From assembly GCA_963715815.1 (NCBI GenBank), contig OY970278.1, forward strand, positions 806,001 through 870,000: DNA of 64,000 nucleotides. The letters run 5' to 3'. This document shows, in pieces, positions 24,516 through 34,131 of this stretch. Position 1 is the first letter of the stretch. Every line of letters begins with the position of its first letter. The position numbers and the translations under genes were made by a program. The notes under the pieces were generated by a model that searched no databases, was not told where the DNA came from, and saw only the letters and a program-made list of their open reading frames with translations. This DNA comes from JAFAMS01 sp963715815 (GTDB lineage: Bacteria > Vulcanimicrobiota > Vulcanimicrobiia > Vulcanimicrobiales > Vulcanimicrobiaceae).

Positions 24516-26079
24516 GACGGATCTTCGCCCTTCAACCGTTGCTCGCGTGCTTTGATCTTGCCGACATACTCGTCCATCAGCTCGAGCTCACCCGCCTCGC
24601 GCAAAATCGCAATTTGGTCGGCCTGCCAGTTCTTAGGCTGGGAGCCGAACAGACTGTAACCCTTGCGCTTTCGGTAGACGAAATAGAATACGATGCCGAT
24701 CAGGATCCACAACGGACCGGCAATGCGACCTATGTGGTGCGTGATAAGCACGAAGACGAGGATGGAAAGGATCCCGACGAGTCCGACCGCTCCTATGACC
24801 GGAAAATCGACCGTCTCACCCTTGTACTTGAACGGAATGTTGAATGGAATCTTGAAGGCGCGCGGCGTCAACGGATCGTTGATGCGCAGCGCCATGAGTG
24901 CGATGAAGACTAGCGTATAGCTTGCGGCGGCGCCGAACGCATACAGATCGCCGAGGAACTCGAAGCCCGAGCTTCCTTGCAGCGCCGCGAAAATCAATTC
25001 GACGACGGCAACCGACGAGAACGCGACGATGGAAACGACCGGCGTTCGGTAGCGCGGATGGACGCGCTCAAAGATCGTCGGCAGCAAGCGGCTCTGGCTC
25101 ATCGAGTAGGCGATGCGCGAACTTCCGAACACGCCGGAGTTGCTCGAGATCAACAGCAAGATCGCACCCAGGAGCGGGACATACACAGCTGCGAGCACGC
25201 CGAAGAGCGGAATGTTTGCCGACATGATCGCGACGGCTTTATCGGCGTTTTCCGGTGTCCCGAGGAAATGCCAGAACGGCTGCCCTTCTGCACCCGGCGG
25301 GCGTATGCCACGGCTGCATACCGAGCGCCAAATTCGAATACGCGAGTGCGAAGATCAGGATCGTAAGGATCAGCGCGATCGACGTTCGCGGGATTATCGA
25401 CGCGGGCCGCTGCGTCTCTTCCGCGGCGTGCGAGATCGATTCGAGACCGACGAACGAGATGATCGCAAGAGAGATGCCGTTCATGAGCTGAAACGACGTA
25501 GGCCACCCGATCTGCATCGAGTGCATCAGGAGTTCCGGGCCGAAAGGCGAAGAGAAAGCCGAAGAAGAGGATCGATGTTTCGCTGAGCATGTCGAGCGCG
25601 CTGACGATACCTTGGAACGCCGTGCTTTCGCGCACGCCAACGACATTGAGCACGGCGAGGCCGGCGACAACGATGAACACCGTGGCGAAATGCACGATCG
25701 GATGCGAGGTCGCGCTGAATTGCGGGATCAGCGTACTCATGTAGCCGATCGAGCCCCAGGCGAAGAGTGCGATGTCGATCGTGAAATCCAAGAGTACGGC
25801 CCAACCGGCCATGAAACCTAAGAAATCGCCGAGCCCCCGCATGACGAAATATTGTCCACCGCCGGCGACGGGGTATGCCGCGGCCAGCTCCGTGTACGCA
25901 AGACCAACGCACACATAGACGAGACCCGCAAACAGGAAGGCGATATTCGAGGCGCCGCCTGCGACGCCGAACACAAGTCCGAGCGCAACGAAGATGTCGG
26001 CGCCGACGTCTGCGTAGCCCCATGAGTAAGAGCCCCACGGCGTTACCGAACGCCGGAGCGAGGGCTGTACTGGCTTCAT
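24512..26079 (-). CDS. APC-superfamily amino-acid permease (two frameshifts)
   Basis: Three frames join into one protein of about 522 residues with twelve predicted membrane segments. The first frame starts at 26079 and holds the N-terminal helices (VALGLVFGVAGGASN and AYPVAGGGQYFVMRG). An indel near 25541 leads to GWPTSFQLMNGISLAIISFVGLESISHAAEE, the conserved helix-6 region. A second near 25290 leads to SANIPLFGVLAAVYVP and the rest. The protein would import amino acids or polyamines with protons. The start lies one base after the kinase stop. Both breaks are single-base and probably errors. Confidence 0.85.
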
Positions 26080-26080
26080 C

Positions 26081-27419
26081 TCAGCGTTCGGTTCCCACCC
26101 TGATGCGGCGCAACGCGTAGAGCGTGCGTTCGCCCTGCTCGAGTTCGCTGAACAGCCGTTTGCCGCGCAAGACGGGCAGCGCTTCCGAAAGTGCTTTGAT
26201 CGCAATGTCGACTTTGTCGTCGTCGACTTTCTCCTCGCGCGCACACTGTTCGACGACCATCACTGCAAAGCGGACGGCCGTGCGCCCGTACTCCAGGTCG
26301 TTGCTGACGGCCTTGAACCCGTCGAGCGCGGCCGTGTACGAGCGCGTTCCTTCGACGTAATCGTGTTTGCGTGCGGCGAGCATCGCCGTGAGCACGTGAC
26401 GCTGCGCGTCGCGCAACATTTCCGCCGGACGGAATGCGTTCGAGAGCATCTGCTTGACCGCTTCGGGATTTCCGCTGCGGTGCGCTTCGATCGCGGTCCC
26501 GAGAACGGCCTTGAGATCGCGCGGCGGCGGCGTCGGCGGCGCGCCGGGCGTTGCAGGCATCGGTGGCGGCGCCGGAACTCCGGTCGGAGTCATCGACGGG
26601 GCTCGCGAAAGATTTTCCAAATCCGTGATGACTTCGGAGGCGCTCGCGTAGCGGTCGGCCGGATCTTTTTCGAGCAGCTTCATGATGATGCGCTCGAGTG
26701 CCGGCGAGAGATTCGGGTTCTTGTTGCGCACCGGCGCCGGAGCTTCGTTCACGTGCGCGAAGATGACGGAAACCAGATCGTCGGACGGGTTCTTGAACGG
26801 AACGTCGCCGGTGAAGATCTCGTACATGACGCAGCCGACCGAATAGAGATCGCTGCGATGGTCGGTGATCTTGCCTAAGAAACGTTCGGGCGAGAGATAC
26901 GCGATCGTGCCGACGATCTCGCCGGCTTGGGTCACGCTGCTGGCATTCGCTGACGCGGCGCGAGAGGCCAAAGTCCATCACCTTGATCTCGCCGTTGTCG
27001 AGAACCATGATGTTGGCCGGCTTGACGTCGCGATGAATCACCGATTGCTTGTGCGCGTACTCGAGCGCTTGGAGCAGCTCGATGAATATCTTGCAGCGAC
27101 GAGTCATACGAGATGCCTTCGGCCGACGCTTGTTTGAGCGTGCGGCCGCGGATGAGCTCCATGACGATGTAGAGCTGTCCTGATCCTCGCCCGCGTCGAA
27201 CACGCCGACGATGTTGCGATGATTGAGATGGGCCATCGATTGCGCTTCGCGCAGAAAGCGTTTGCGAACGATCTCGGAACGGTCGGTCAGAATCTTGACC
27301 GCGATCTCGCGCTGCAAGACAGCGTCCGTTCCGTGGTAGACGTCCGCCATTCCGCCGCGTCCGATCAGCTTGTCGACTTTGTAGCGCTGCGCGATGATCG
27401 ATCCGATCCGCTCGGTCAT
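26081..27419 (-). CDS. Eukaryote-like Ser/Thr protein kinase (frameshifted)
   Basis: Restored length is about 446 residues. The kinase domain shows the glycine loop GRGGMADVYHG, the lysine in AVKIL, the catalytic HRDVKPANIM, the DFG of VMDFGL and SPERFLG in the activation region. Indels near 27183, 27100 and 26950 break the frame. After the domain come a Pro/Ala-rich linker and a helical C-terminal region without a membrane segment, so this is a soluble Hanks-type kinase, unlike many PknB proteins with PASTA repeats. It overlaps yraN by four bases. Its targets are unknown; neighbouring transport and stress genes are candidates. Confidence 0.85.
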
Positions 27420-27755
27420 CGGAACGCGTCCTGATAGTGCGCGAGACGCGCGCCGTCCGCGGCGACGACGTCAAAGCGCGCATAGGCGCGCGGCGCAAAG
27501 AGCTGCAGCCATTCGGCCGCGAGCTTGCGCAGCGTTCGCCGCTTGCGTGCATCGACGGCGCCGACTGCCGAGCCGAAGCGGTGCGATTGGCGCGCTTTCA
27601 CTTCGACGAACACGATCGTCGTCGCCATCGCGCGCGACGACGTCGATCTCGCCGCCGGGCATGCGAATATTACGTCCCACGATCTCGTAGCCGCGCTCAA
27701 CCAACAACGCAACCGCTGCGTCTTCACCGCTGCGAGCGAGCTCCTGTGGGTTCAT
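27416..27755 (-). CDS. yraN: YraN/UPF0102 family nuclease-like protein (frameshifted)
   Basis: Restored length is about 112 residues. The N-terminal frame from 27755 carries MNPQELARSGEDAAVALLVERGYEI and PGGEIDVVARDGD. After an indel near 27628 the other frame continues IVFVEVKARQSHRFGSA. The E-I-D ... V-E-V-K pattern is the restriction-endonuclease-like active site of the family. The protein usually follows rnhB, as here (ATGA overlap). Its biological role is poorly defined; DNA repair or uptake has been suggested. Confidence 0.85.
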
Positions 27756-28434
27756 TCTGCGAATTCGATTCCGGGCAACGTTAGCGCGGCCTGCACGCGC
27801 CACCAATTCCTGCGATGCATCGAACAGGGACCATGAGATTTGAGTGCCTCGATGTGATGACGGCGTCGCATATCCCTTATTCTCGGCGAAGCCATATTCC
27901 GGAAAGAGCGGGTCGAGTTCTGCAAGAAGTGCGTCCCGATACACTTTCGCCACGACCGACGCAGCCGCGACGCTAGCGCAAGTCGCGTCGGCTTTCACCA
28001 TCGGCTCTTGCGTTCCGGACCACGAACGGATCCGTACGGCGTCGGTAATCAAGTACTCGGGAACGTATAGCCAGAGCAGCAAGCGCTCGCTCCATCGCGA
28101 GCACCGACGCCCAATAGATGTTGATGCGATCGATCTCGGCGACCGTCGCTTCTCCGATCGCCCATGCGACGGCTTTGCCTTTGATCTCCTCGGCGAGCTC
28201 GCCACGATACTCCGCGGGAACTTGCTTCGAATCGTTGAGATGCTTCAGACGAAGCGGTCCGTCGGTAACGACGCATGCAGCGACGACCGGGCCCGCAAGC
28301 GGTCCACGTCCGACCTCGTCGATACCGCCGATTAAACGAAAGCCCTGTTCGCGCAGGGTCTCTTCATAACGATGGAGCCTGTCGAGTCGGCGGCGCACAC
28401 GCGCTCGAATGGCGCCGGGCCTTCGGCTCCTCAC
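27752..28434 (-). CDS. rnhB: Ribonuclease HII (frameshifted)
   Basis: Removes RNA from RNA-DNA hybrids and single ribonucleotides from DNA. GIDEVGRGPLAGPVV holds the first catalytic Asp-Glu pair, followed by DSKQ. After an indel near 28085, the second frame gives ITDAVRI and KADATCASVAAASVVAKVYRD with the remaining acidic residues. A further indel near 27858 leads to HIEALKSHGPCSMHRRNWW and the true stop at 27752. GTG at 28434 overlaps the ylqF stop (GTGA). An essential-type gene with two breaks points to sequence error. Confidence 0.85.
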
Positions 28435-29239
28435 GTATCTTCGGCGGGCGGCACGTCAAAACTCGTGCGGCCGAACTTCCCTTCGTTGAAGTCTTTAATA
28501 TAAGCGAGTGCGGCGTTGTGGAGCTCGAGCTCGCCGCCCGTGCGCAACATGCGGCGAACGTTCGCAAAACTTTCGAGATCGGGAACTTGCCGCGAACGAT
28601 TGTTGCGTCATCCAATCAACGAAGCTGTGCACGACGTTTTCTGGTGAGAACTTATCGCGCGGAATCGCTCCGCACATCGCAAGCATCCACTGTGCCTGCA
28701 TCGACTCGATCTTCGGAACGAGAATGCCGGGCGTGTCCATCATCTCGACGTTCGGTCCGACGCGGAACCACTGCGGCGCGCGCGTCACGCCGGCTTTGTC
28801 TTCGACGCGTGCAACTTCGCGGCGCAGCAGTCCGTTGATGACGCGCGACTTTCCGGAATTCGGAATTCCGATGACCATCGTGCGCGCAACGCCTTTGACG
28901 CGCGCCGAGCTGAGCATCTGCGTCAAGACGAACGATGCTTGCGTGTAGCTGTTTGGTTCGCGCGCGTTGACCGAAACGGCGCGGAAGCGTTTGCGTGGGA
29001 TAGTATTCCAGCCATGCCTTCGTGATGGCCGGATCGGCGAGATCGTCGCGCGTCAGAACGATTAGCCGCGGTTTACGTCCGACGACTTGCGAGAGATCCG
29101 AATTGGCGCCCGCGATCGCAATGCGCGCATCGATGACTTCGATGAAGATGTCGATCAGGCTCGAGCGGCGCTCCATCTCGCGCATCGCCGCAGCCATGTG
29201 GCCGGGATACCATTGAATGACGGTCTCGCGGTCGATCAT
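28431..29239 (-). CDS. ylqF: Ribosome biogenesis GTPase YlqF/RbgA (frameshifted)
   Basis: A circularly permuted GTPase that helps late 50S assembly. Start ATG at 29239 (MIDRETVIQWYPGHMAAAMREM, the family's N-terminus). VIDARI and the G4 equivalent (here LTRDDLAD) are in the first frame. After an indel near 28998, the second frame holds G1 GIPNSGKS and G3 DTPG. A third frame from about 28586 gives LESFANVRRMLRTGGEL and FNEGKFGRTSFD to the stop at 28431. Restored length is about 269 residues, normal for the family. Confidence 0.85.
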
Positions 29240-29758
29240 AGCGTGCCCGCCTTGCTCGGAGGCCACAGGCCCAGCCACGCTTTCCCAATGATCGCCGAGC
29301 CCGGGACGAAGCCCCAGTCGCGCGAGTCGTCCGAATTGCTCCGGTTGTCGCCCAACACGTAGTATGCACCCGCGGGGACGGTCTCTGCCGGCTGGCTGCG
29401 ATCGTCGCGGTAGCGGACGTAGTTCTCGGCCAGCGGCTGCCCATCGATCTAGCACGAAGCCGTGCACGATCGCGACGCGCTCGCCTGGCAGCGCGATGAC
29501 GCGCTTTAGATACGCCTCGGAACCGCCATGCCGGAACGCGACGATATCGCCGCGCCGAACGGGCCCGAATCGATACGTCAGCGTATCGATGAGAACGAAT
29601 TCTCCGGCGCCGATGCGCGGCTCCATCGAAAGACCCGAAACTTGGGGGAGGCGGAAGAAGAAGGCCACCCCGAGGAGTGCCAGCAGAGCAACTTCACACG
29701 CAACTACGACCCCGCGACGCAGTCTCGCCAATCGAACGGACGGTTGGGAGAGCACCAT
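29236..29758 (-). CDS. lepB: Type I signal peptidase, second copy (frameshifted)
   Basis: Restored length is about 174 residues. One N-terminal membrane segment (residues 17-36), the catalytic Ser in GLSMEPRI, RRGDIVAFR, and the catalytic Lys in YLKRVIALPGERV are in the first frame. An extra base near 29451 moves the rest to another frame, where VLGDNRSNSDDSRDWGFV matches box E. The stop overlaps the ylqF start (ATGA). It cleaves signal peptides at the outer face of the cytoplasmic membrane. It is shorter than, and tandem to, the copy at 29805-30545. Confidence 0.85.
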
Positions 29759-29804
29759 TCTTTGTTCGCCGCCGCCGTCCGCTTTCCTTAAGGATGCTTT
29801 AGGC

Positions 29805-30545
29805 CTAGTGCAGTATGCGGATGCGGTTAAACGGCCAAAACAAGAGGAAAGCGTGTCCAGTGAAATGCGCAGGTTTTCCTTTCAGCGGGCCGGATGCAAA
29901 ATTGCCGCTGGTTTGTGCGAACCCCCAAATGTGCGAGTCCTCTGAATTATTTCGGTTGTCACCGAACATCAGATAATAGCCATCCGGGATACGATCGGGT
30001 GCGGACCACGCGCTCTTTGGTGGAACGTTTGCGAAGGATGGGTCGAGCGGCTGTCCGTCAACGTAGATTCCGTAGTTGCGCACTTCTAGGTTGTAGTTCG
30101 GTTTCTGCGCTTCGTAGGGTTCGTTCAGCGCCTTACCGTTGCGATAGATGATACCGTTCTTAACGGACAGCGTATCGCCCGGAGCGCCGACGAGACGTTT
30201 GATGAAGTCGTTGGTCGAATCGACGGGCGGTTCGAAAACGACGATGTCGCCATGATGCGGCGGGAAGAAACGATATTCGAATTCGTTGACGAGCAACACG
30301 TCGTGGATTTGCAACGTCGGCTCCATCGAGCCCGACGGAATATAAAACGTGCGCACGACGAACGTGATCAAGAACAGCGCGACCAAACCCGCGACGATGA
30401 ATGCGTCGAGATATTCGCGCAAAACTGCGCGAACAGAGCTGCTCGAGGTCGTGCTTGCGCCGGCCGGAACACCGGGACGAATACTGATCGCGACGCGGAC
30501 GACTGCGAAAATGCAGATCAGCCCGAAGAGCTGCAGCGGGGTCAC
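29805..30545 (-). CDS. lepB: Type I signal peptidase
   Basis: A 246-residue membrane protease with two N-terminal membrane segments. The catalytic Ser is in PSGSMEPTL, the catalytic Lys in FIKRLVGAPGDTL, and box E is MFGDNRNNSEDSHIWGF; all three are intact. It lies six bases after rplS, a common arrangement. With two signal peptidases encoded in tandem, the cell may divide precursor substrates between them. Confidence 0.95.
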   Translation of the reverse strand: MTPLQLFGLICIFAVVRVAISIRPGVPAGASTTSSSSVRAVLREYLDAFIVAGLVALFLITFVVRTFYIPSGSMEPTLQIHDVLLVNEFEYRFFPPHHGDIVVFEPPVDSTNDFIKRLVGAPGDTLSVKNGIIYRNGKALNEPYEAQKPNYNLEVRNYGIYVDGQPLDPSFANVPPKSAWSAPDRIPDGYYLMFGDNRNNSEDSHIWGFAQTSGNFASGPLKGKPAHFTGHAFLLFWPFNRIRILH

Positions 30546-30551
30546 GCCGCG

Positions 30552-30923
30552 CTACTCAGCCGAAGCTTCGGGGGCCTTGGCCGTCTTTCTCTCGCGAATA
30601 CGCGCTGCGCGGCCAACCTTTTCGGAGAGGTAGTACAGCTTGCTGCGACGCACGGCGCCGCGCTTGCTGACCTCGATCTTTTCGGTGCGCGGGCTGTGCA
30701 GCAAGAACGACTTCTCGACGCCGACGCCATGCGAAACACGGCGAACGGTGACCGATGCGTTCGAACTGCGCCCGTTACGGCCAATGACGACGCCCTCGAA
30801 CATCTGAGTCCGCTCTTTGCCGCCCTCAATGACCTTCGAGTACACCTTAACGGTGTCGCCCGGACGGAAAGCCGGGATAGATGCTTTTTCCTGCTCTTTT
30901 TCGAGAAGACCGATGACGTTCAT
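30552..30923 (-). CDS. rplS: 50S ribosomal protein L19
   Basis: A 123-residue L19, slightly longer than usual because of an Ala/Glu-rich C-terminus. Typical landmarks are PAFRPGDTVKVYSKV, ERTQMFEGVVIGRNG and VEKSFLLHSPRTEKIEV. It binds 23S rRNA at the 30S-50S interface. It follows trmD by about 60 bases, the standard gene order, though rpsP and rimM are not adjacent here. Confidence 0.97.
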   Translation of the reverse strand: MNVIGLLEKEQEKASIPAFRPGDTVKVYSKVIEGGKERTQMFEGVVIGRNGRSSNASVTVRRVSHGVGVEKSFLLHSPRTEKIEVSKRGAVRRSKLYYLSEKVGRAARIRERKTAKAPEASAE

Positions 30924-30982
30924 GACGCTCTCTGTTAGCTACTGCGCAACCGCGGTATTGTAACAGAGGCGCTATATCCCGT

Positions 30983-31660
30983 CTACTCCGAATCCCCCCG
31001 CCGCCGGGCCGCTCGCCGCCGGGACTCCTCGCGCCGCCAGGCCGCGATCTTGGCGTGGTCGCCGGACAAGAGGACCTCGGGGACGTCCACGCCCCGGAAC
31101 CGGGGCGGGCGAGTGAAGGACGGATGGTCCAGTTCGTCTCCGCTGGTAAACGACTCGCTGGTCAGCGATTCGGGCCGAATCGCGCCCTCGACTAGGCGGA
31201 CGGTCGCGTCGACGACGGCCAGGGCCGGGATCTCGCCGCCCGTCAAAATGAAGTCGCCCAGCGATATCTCCTCGAGCGGGTAGAGCGTCCGCAGGCGCTC
31301 GTCGACCCCTTCGTAGTGCCCGCACACGACAACCAGCCGGTCCAGGTCCGCAAATCGGACCGCATCGGCCTGCTCGAACCGCTTGCCAGAGGGGGTAGTC
31401 AGGACGAGGGCGCGCCGTTCTTCGGGCGGGCTCGTGGCCAGGATCGCATCGAGTGCCCGCGCGAGCGGCTCAAGGCGCAAAACCATCCCTGCGCCGCCAC
31501 CATACGGGGCGTCGTCCGCCCGCTCGGATTCGCAAAATTCGAGCAGCTGGTGCATGCGCACGGCAACGAGACCACGCTCGAGGGCACGGCCGACGATCGA
31601 AAGACCGATCGCCGGCGCAAACATCTCCGGGAAGAGCGTGATGACGTCTATGTTCAACAT
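30983..31660 (-). CDS. trmD: tRNA (guanine-N1)-methyltransferase
   Basis: A 225-residue SPOUT-family enzyme that methylates G37 of tRNAs to prevent frameshifting. Seen are NIDVITLFPEMF at the start, PYGGGAGMVLR, the SAM-binding knot VVCGHYEGVDER, and SLGDFILTGGEIPALAVVDA. It is the first gene of the minus-strand operon that continues for about 8.6 kb. Its start is only nine bases from the divergent TPR gene, so the promoters must overlap the coding ends. Confidence 0.97.
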   Translation of the reverse strand: MLNIDVITLFPEMFAPAIGLSIVGRALERGLVAVRMHQLLEFCESERADDAPYGGGAGMVLRLEPLARALDAILATSPPEERRALVLTTPSGKRFEQADAVRFADLDRLVVVCGHYEGVDERLRTLYPLEEISLGDFILTGGEIPALAVVDATVRLVEGAIRPESLTSESFTSGDELDHPSFTRPPRFRGVDVPEVLLSGDHAKIAAWRREESRRRAARRRGDSE

Positions 31661-31669
31661 CTTCGTTTC

Positions 31670-32158
31670 ATGTTCGCTTTGCGCCGAATGCTAGCCCACT
31701 TGCGGTTCGCTGGCCCGCTTGCGCCTAAGGACCCCTTCGAGCGCGAGATCGTGCAGCTCGAAAAGGGAGATCCCCGCGCCGCCGTGACCGGCTTCACAGC
31801 CATGCTCCACTCGGCGCGCAGCAACGACGAGTACGCGCGCATTTACAACAAGCGCGGAGTCGCTCACGTACGCTTGGGTCAGCGCGAGGATGCACTACGC
31901 GACTTTTCGGAGGCGCTTGCGGTCGTGCCGCGTTTCGCGCCGGCGCTGGCGAATATCGGCAACCTGTTGCTTGAAGACGGCGCCTTTGAGGATGCAATCT
32001 CGCACTACGAGTCGGCGATCCGCGCTGACGAGAGCTATGCGATCGCGCACCTCAATCTGTCAGTTGCTTACCGGAAAACCGGGCGTCGCGCCGCCGCGGT
32101 CCGCGAGCTTCGGCTGGCACACCGCTTGGAGGGACGCGGAATCTTCCGGCGCAGATAA
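31670..32158 (+). CDS. TPR-repeat protein
   Basis: About 162 residues with three tetratricopeptide repeats (for example YNKRGVAHVRLGQREDALRDF, ALANIGNLLLEDGAFEDAI and AHLNLSVAYRKTGRRAAAV). The ATG at 31670 (or 31688) is preferred to the much longer upstream frame, which runs antisense to trmD. TPRs mediate protein contacts; the partner is unknown. It is followed four bases later by the Clp-N protein. Confidence 0.8.
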   Translation: MFALRRMLAHLRFAGPLAPKDPFEREIVQLEKGDPRAAVTGFTAMLHSARSNDEYARIYNKRGVAHVRLGQREDALRDFSEALAVVPRFAPALANIGNLLLEDGAFEDAISHYESAIRADESYAIAHLNLSVAYRKTGRRAAAVRELRLAHRLEGRGIFRRR

Positions 32159-32162
32159 CGCC

Positions 32163-32639
32163 ATGCCCGTCAACCAAGAGGTGCTTTCGCCCAAACTGAT
32201 GGCAGTTATGCGGAAGGCAGTTACGTATGCGATAACGGCTGAAAGCGAATTCGTTCAGCCGCCGCATCTTCTGTTGGCGTTGCTCGACGACGAAGAGATC
32301 GGCGCTCGTTTAGGGCAGCTGATCGATCGCGAAAAAGCGCAAAATGCGCCGTCTCGCAAGCGTCCGCCGGAACAACTACGCGATCCGGATTCGCAACGCG
32401 CGCCGTTCCCGATTTATCGTTCGCTCGTCATTCGCACGCCGGATGGCAAAGACGGCAAGTGGCTCGATCAAGATTCGTACGAGATCTTCTTAGAAGGCGC
32501 GCGCCGCGTGCAAGCCGGTGCGTATCTTCCCAAACATCTTGCCAAGGCATACGTGTCCGAATCGAACCGCGATCGCGGTTTGCTTACGATTCTTGGACAC
32601 CAGCCCGCGATCGTCGCCGAAAAAGTCTTCGCGCTTTAG
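32163..32639 (+). CDS. Stand-alone Clp N-domain-like protein
   Basis: A 158-residue protein. Residues 8-52 (SPKLMAVMRKAVTYAI ... FVQPPHLLLALLDDEE) match the Clp-N helical repeat that forms the substrate and adaptor site of ClpA/ClpB/ClpC. The C-terminal half (FLEGARRVQAG and LGHQPAIVAEKVF) resembles a second, degenerate repeat. No ATPase domain is attached. Similar stand-alone proteins (ClpS2 or ClpT-like) act as adaptors, but that role is inference here. Confidence 0.65.
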   Translation: MPVNQEVLSPKLMAVMRKAVTYAITAESEFVQPPHLLLALLDDEEIGARLGQLIDREKAQNAPSRKRPPEQLRDPDSQRAPFPIYRSLVIRTPDGKDGKWLDQDSYEIFLEGARRVQAGAYLPKHLAKAYVSESNRDRGLLTILGHQPAIVAEKVFAL

Positions 32640-32641
32640 CG

Positions 32642-33112
32642 CTATTTGCCGATCGCGTCGACGTGCGTGATCTCTTCAAGATATTCGAAGAGCTGCGGAA
32701 GCGTGATGCGCTCCAGCGCGCTGTCGGTCTTGATCTCGTCGCTCTCGTCGCCTTCATCGCGGAGGTAGCATCGTGATTCGATTCCGCCGGGAGCTTCGCT
32801 GAGGAACGAGACGGCGAAACCCTTGCCGAGCGTATCGTCATAGATGCGCATCGCGGCGGGGTTCAAGATCTCGATCGAGTGCGTCGAGTTGTGCGCATCG
32901 AAGATCGTGATCGTCAGATAGTCGCGGTTGACGATCTCAATCGTGCCCACGACGAAGGTGTTTTTCGCAGAAAAGAATTCGTGACCGCGCTTATTGCGGC
33001 TCGAGACTTCGTAGAAAACACGGTGAGCGATGAACCGGTTGAGTATCTTGCGGAGCGTTGCGATCGACGCTAACGTTTCCGTCCGGTTTCCGCGCGTGTA
33101 GATGATTTTCAC
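32642..33112 (-). CDS. Conserved-looking hypothetical protein
   Basis: About 156 residues from GTG at 33112 (VKIIYTRGNRTETL); the longer frame from 33376 overlaps tatA antisense and is unlikely. The protein is beta-rich with a KNTFVVGTIEIVNRDYLTITIFD core and an acidic C-terminus. No domain recognised. It converges on the Clp-N gene with a two-base gap. Confidence 0.6.
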   Translation of the reverse strand: MKIIYTRGNRTETLASIATLRKILNRFIAHRVFYEVSSRNKRGHEFFSAKNTFVVGTIEIVNRDYLTITIFDAHNSTHSIEILNPAAMRIYDDTLGKGFAVSFLSEAPGGIESRCYLRDEGDESDEIKTDSALERITLPQLFEYLEEITHVDAIGK

Positions 33113-33187
33113 TGCGCTAAATCCGCCTAATCCCTCGTACGCGGACGGGTGCCGTTCGCCGTCGGGCAGAAAGGGGACCTTCCAAAA

Positions 33188-33517
33188 ATGCTCTCGGCAC
33201 CTGATATTGCAATCCTCGGGGCGGTCGCGCTGCTCGTGTTCGGACCCGATCAACTCCCCAAGGTCGCGCGCAAATTCGGCTCCGTCATGCGCGACGTTCA
33301 AAACACGTCCTCGCAATTTATTCGCGAGATGGAACGCGCTGCCGACGACCACGATGCGGCTGCCGAGCGGCCTCACCTAGAGGCTGTCCCCTCGGCCTAC
33401 GAGCATTCAGAGACGGCCATTGAGGAAGCAAAAGAAAACGACGAGCCGATGCTCCCGGGCATCGAGCCTGAGATCGCAACGGCGCCGAAAAGAACGGCCG
33501 AACCGGCCGAGTTCTAA
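33188..33517 (+). CDS. tatA: Sec-independent translocase TatA/TatB-like protein
   Basis: A 109-residue protein with one N-terminal membrane helix (APDIAILGAVALLVFG), the hinge motif FGPDQLPKVARKFG, an amphipathic helix and an acidic tail. This is the TatA/TatB architecture; the length is between the two. It forms or assists the pore that exports folded, often cofactor-bearing, proteins. No tatC is in the window. The ATG at 33188 is chosen because it starts the helix directly. Confidence 0.9.
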   Translation: MLSAPDIAILGAVALLVFGPDQLPKVARKFGSVMRDVQNTSSQFIREMERAADDHDAAAERPHLEAVPSAYEHSETAIEEAKENDEPMLPGIEPEIATAPKRTAEPAEF

Positions 33518-33744
33518 ATGTTGAGGTCTTGCCGGAGCTGATTGAGGCGGGTTTCGATAAGGCCCCGCACTTGCGTCTGAATGCGCCGCTTCTGGTCGTC
33601 GGGCAGGCGCTGATAGACGAGATAACCGGCCGCGGACACGAGTCCGCCAAGTAGCCCGACGAGGACGGCCTTACCGGCATCCGCAGTCGATTGATCGGCC
33701 TCGTCGGCCTTGCCGTTAAATTGCTTCATGGTATCGCTGGTCAC
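33514..33744 (-). CDS. Small YtxH-like membrane protein
   Basis: A 76-residue protein with a polar N-terminus, a glycine-rich membrane segment (AVLVGLLGGLVSAAGYLVY, residues 26-44) and a basic amphipathic C-terminal helix. The general shape is that of YtxH/gas-vesicle-like stress proteins. It overlaps the 3' end of tatA tail to tail by four bases. Function unknown. Confidence 0.65.
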   Translation of the reverse strand: MTSDTMKQFNGKADEADQSTADAGKAVLVGLLGGLVSAAGYLVYQRLPDDQKRRIQTQVRGLIETRLNQLRQDLNI

Positions 33745-33798
33745 GCCGGCCTCCTTTGGTGTTTTGTTCTACCCGCTGCGGCGGGCTACCGTTTCGTT

Positions 33799-34128
33799 TT
33801 AAGCTTTTGCGGCCTTGGTCACCCGAAGGTGCTCGGGATATTGTCGCGCGAGCTGTTCGAGCGAGACCTCGGCGGTCGCAACGATCGCCGCGACATCGAC
33901 GCGGTCGCGCGCAGATTCGGGGATGTGAATCTCGAGGTCGCCCGAGAGATGCTTTCCGTCGAACTCGAGTTTCGCGACGTCTTCGAGTCCCGCATACGCG
34001 GCTTGCAAAATTGCGGAGACTGCAGCGCAAACAACGTCATTTGGGAACTCGCCGAATTCGGCATGTCCCCTCGCAAAAACAGAAGACAGCCTTCCTCGGC
34101 TGTCTCGCGTGAATTTGACGTCGACCAT
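33799..34128 (-). CDS. prp: Ribosomal-processing cysteine protease Prp
   Basis: A 109-residue protein with the conserved GHAEFG (catalytic His) and NDVVCAAVSAI (catalytic Cys) motifs. Prp removes an N-terminal extension from ribosomal protein L27 in bacteria that have one. It sits three bases after rplU, the usual place, but rpmA, which normally follows, is absent. Confidence 0.9.
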   Translation of the reverse strand: MVDVKFTRDSRGRLSSVFARGHAEFGEFPNDVVCAAVSAILQAAYAGLEDVAKLEFDGKHLSGDLEIHIPESARDRVDVAAIVATAEVSLEQLARQYPEHLRVTKAAKA

Positions 34129-34131
34129 CGC

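Noticed and set aside
29758..29804. Fusion of signal peptidase and GTPase suggested by one continuous frame (28652-29758)
   Set aside because: Frame analysis shows lepB2 and ylqF as two genes joined only by an indel; both have their own start, stop and full motif sets.
34083..34102. Perfect inverted repeat AGACAGCC/GGCTGTCT considered as a terminator
   Set aside because: It lies inside the prp coding region and has no T-run on either strand.
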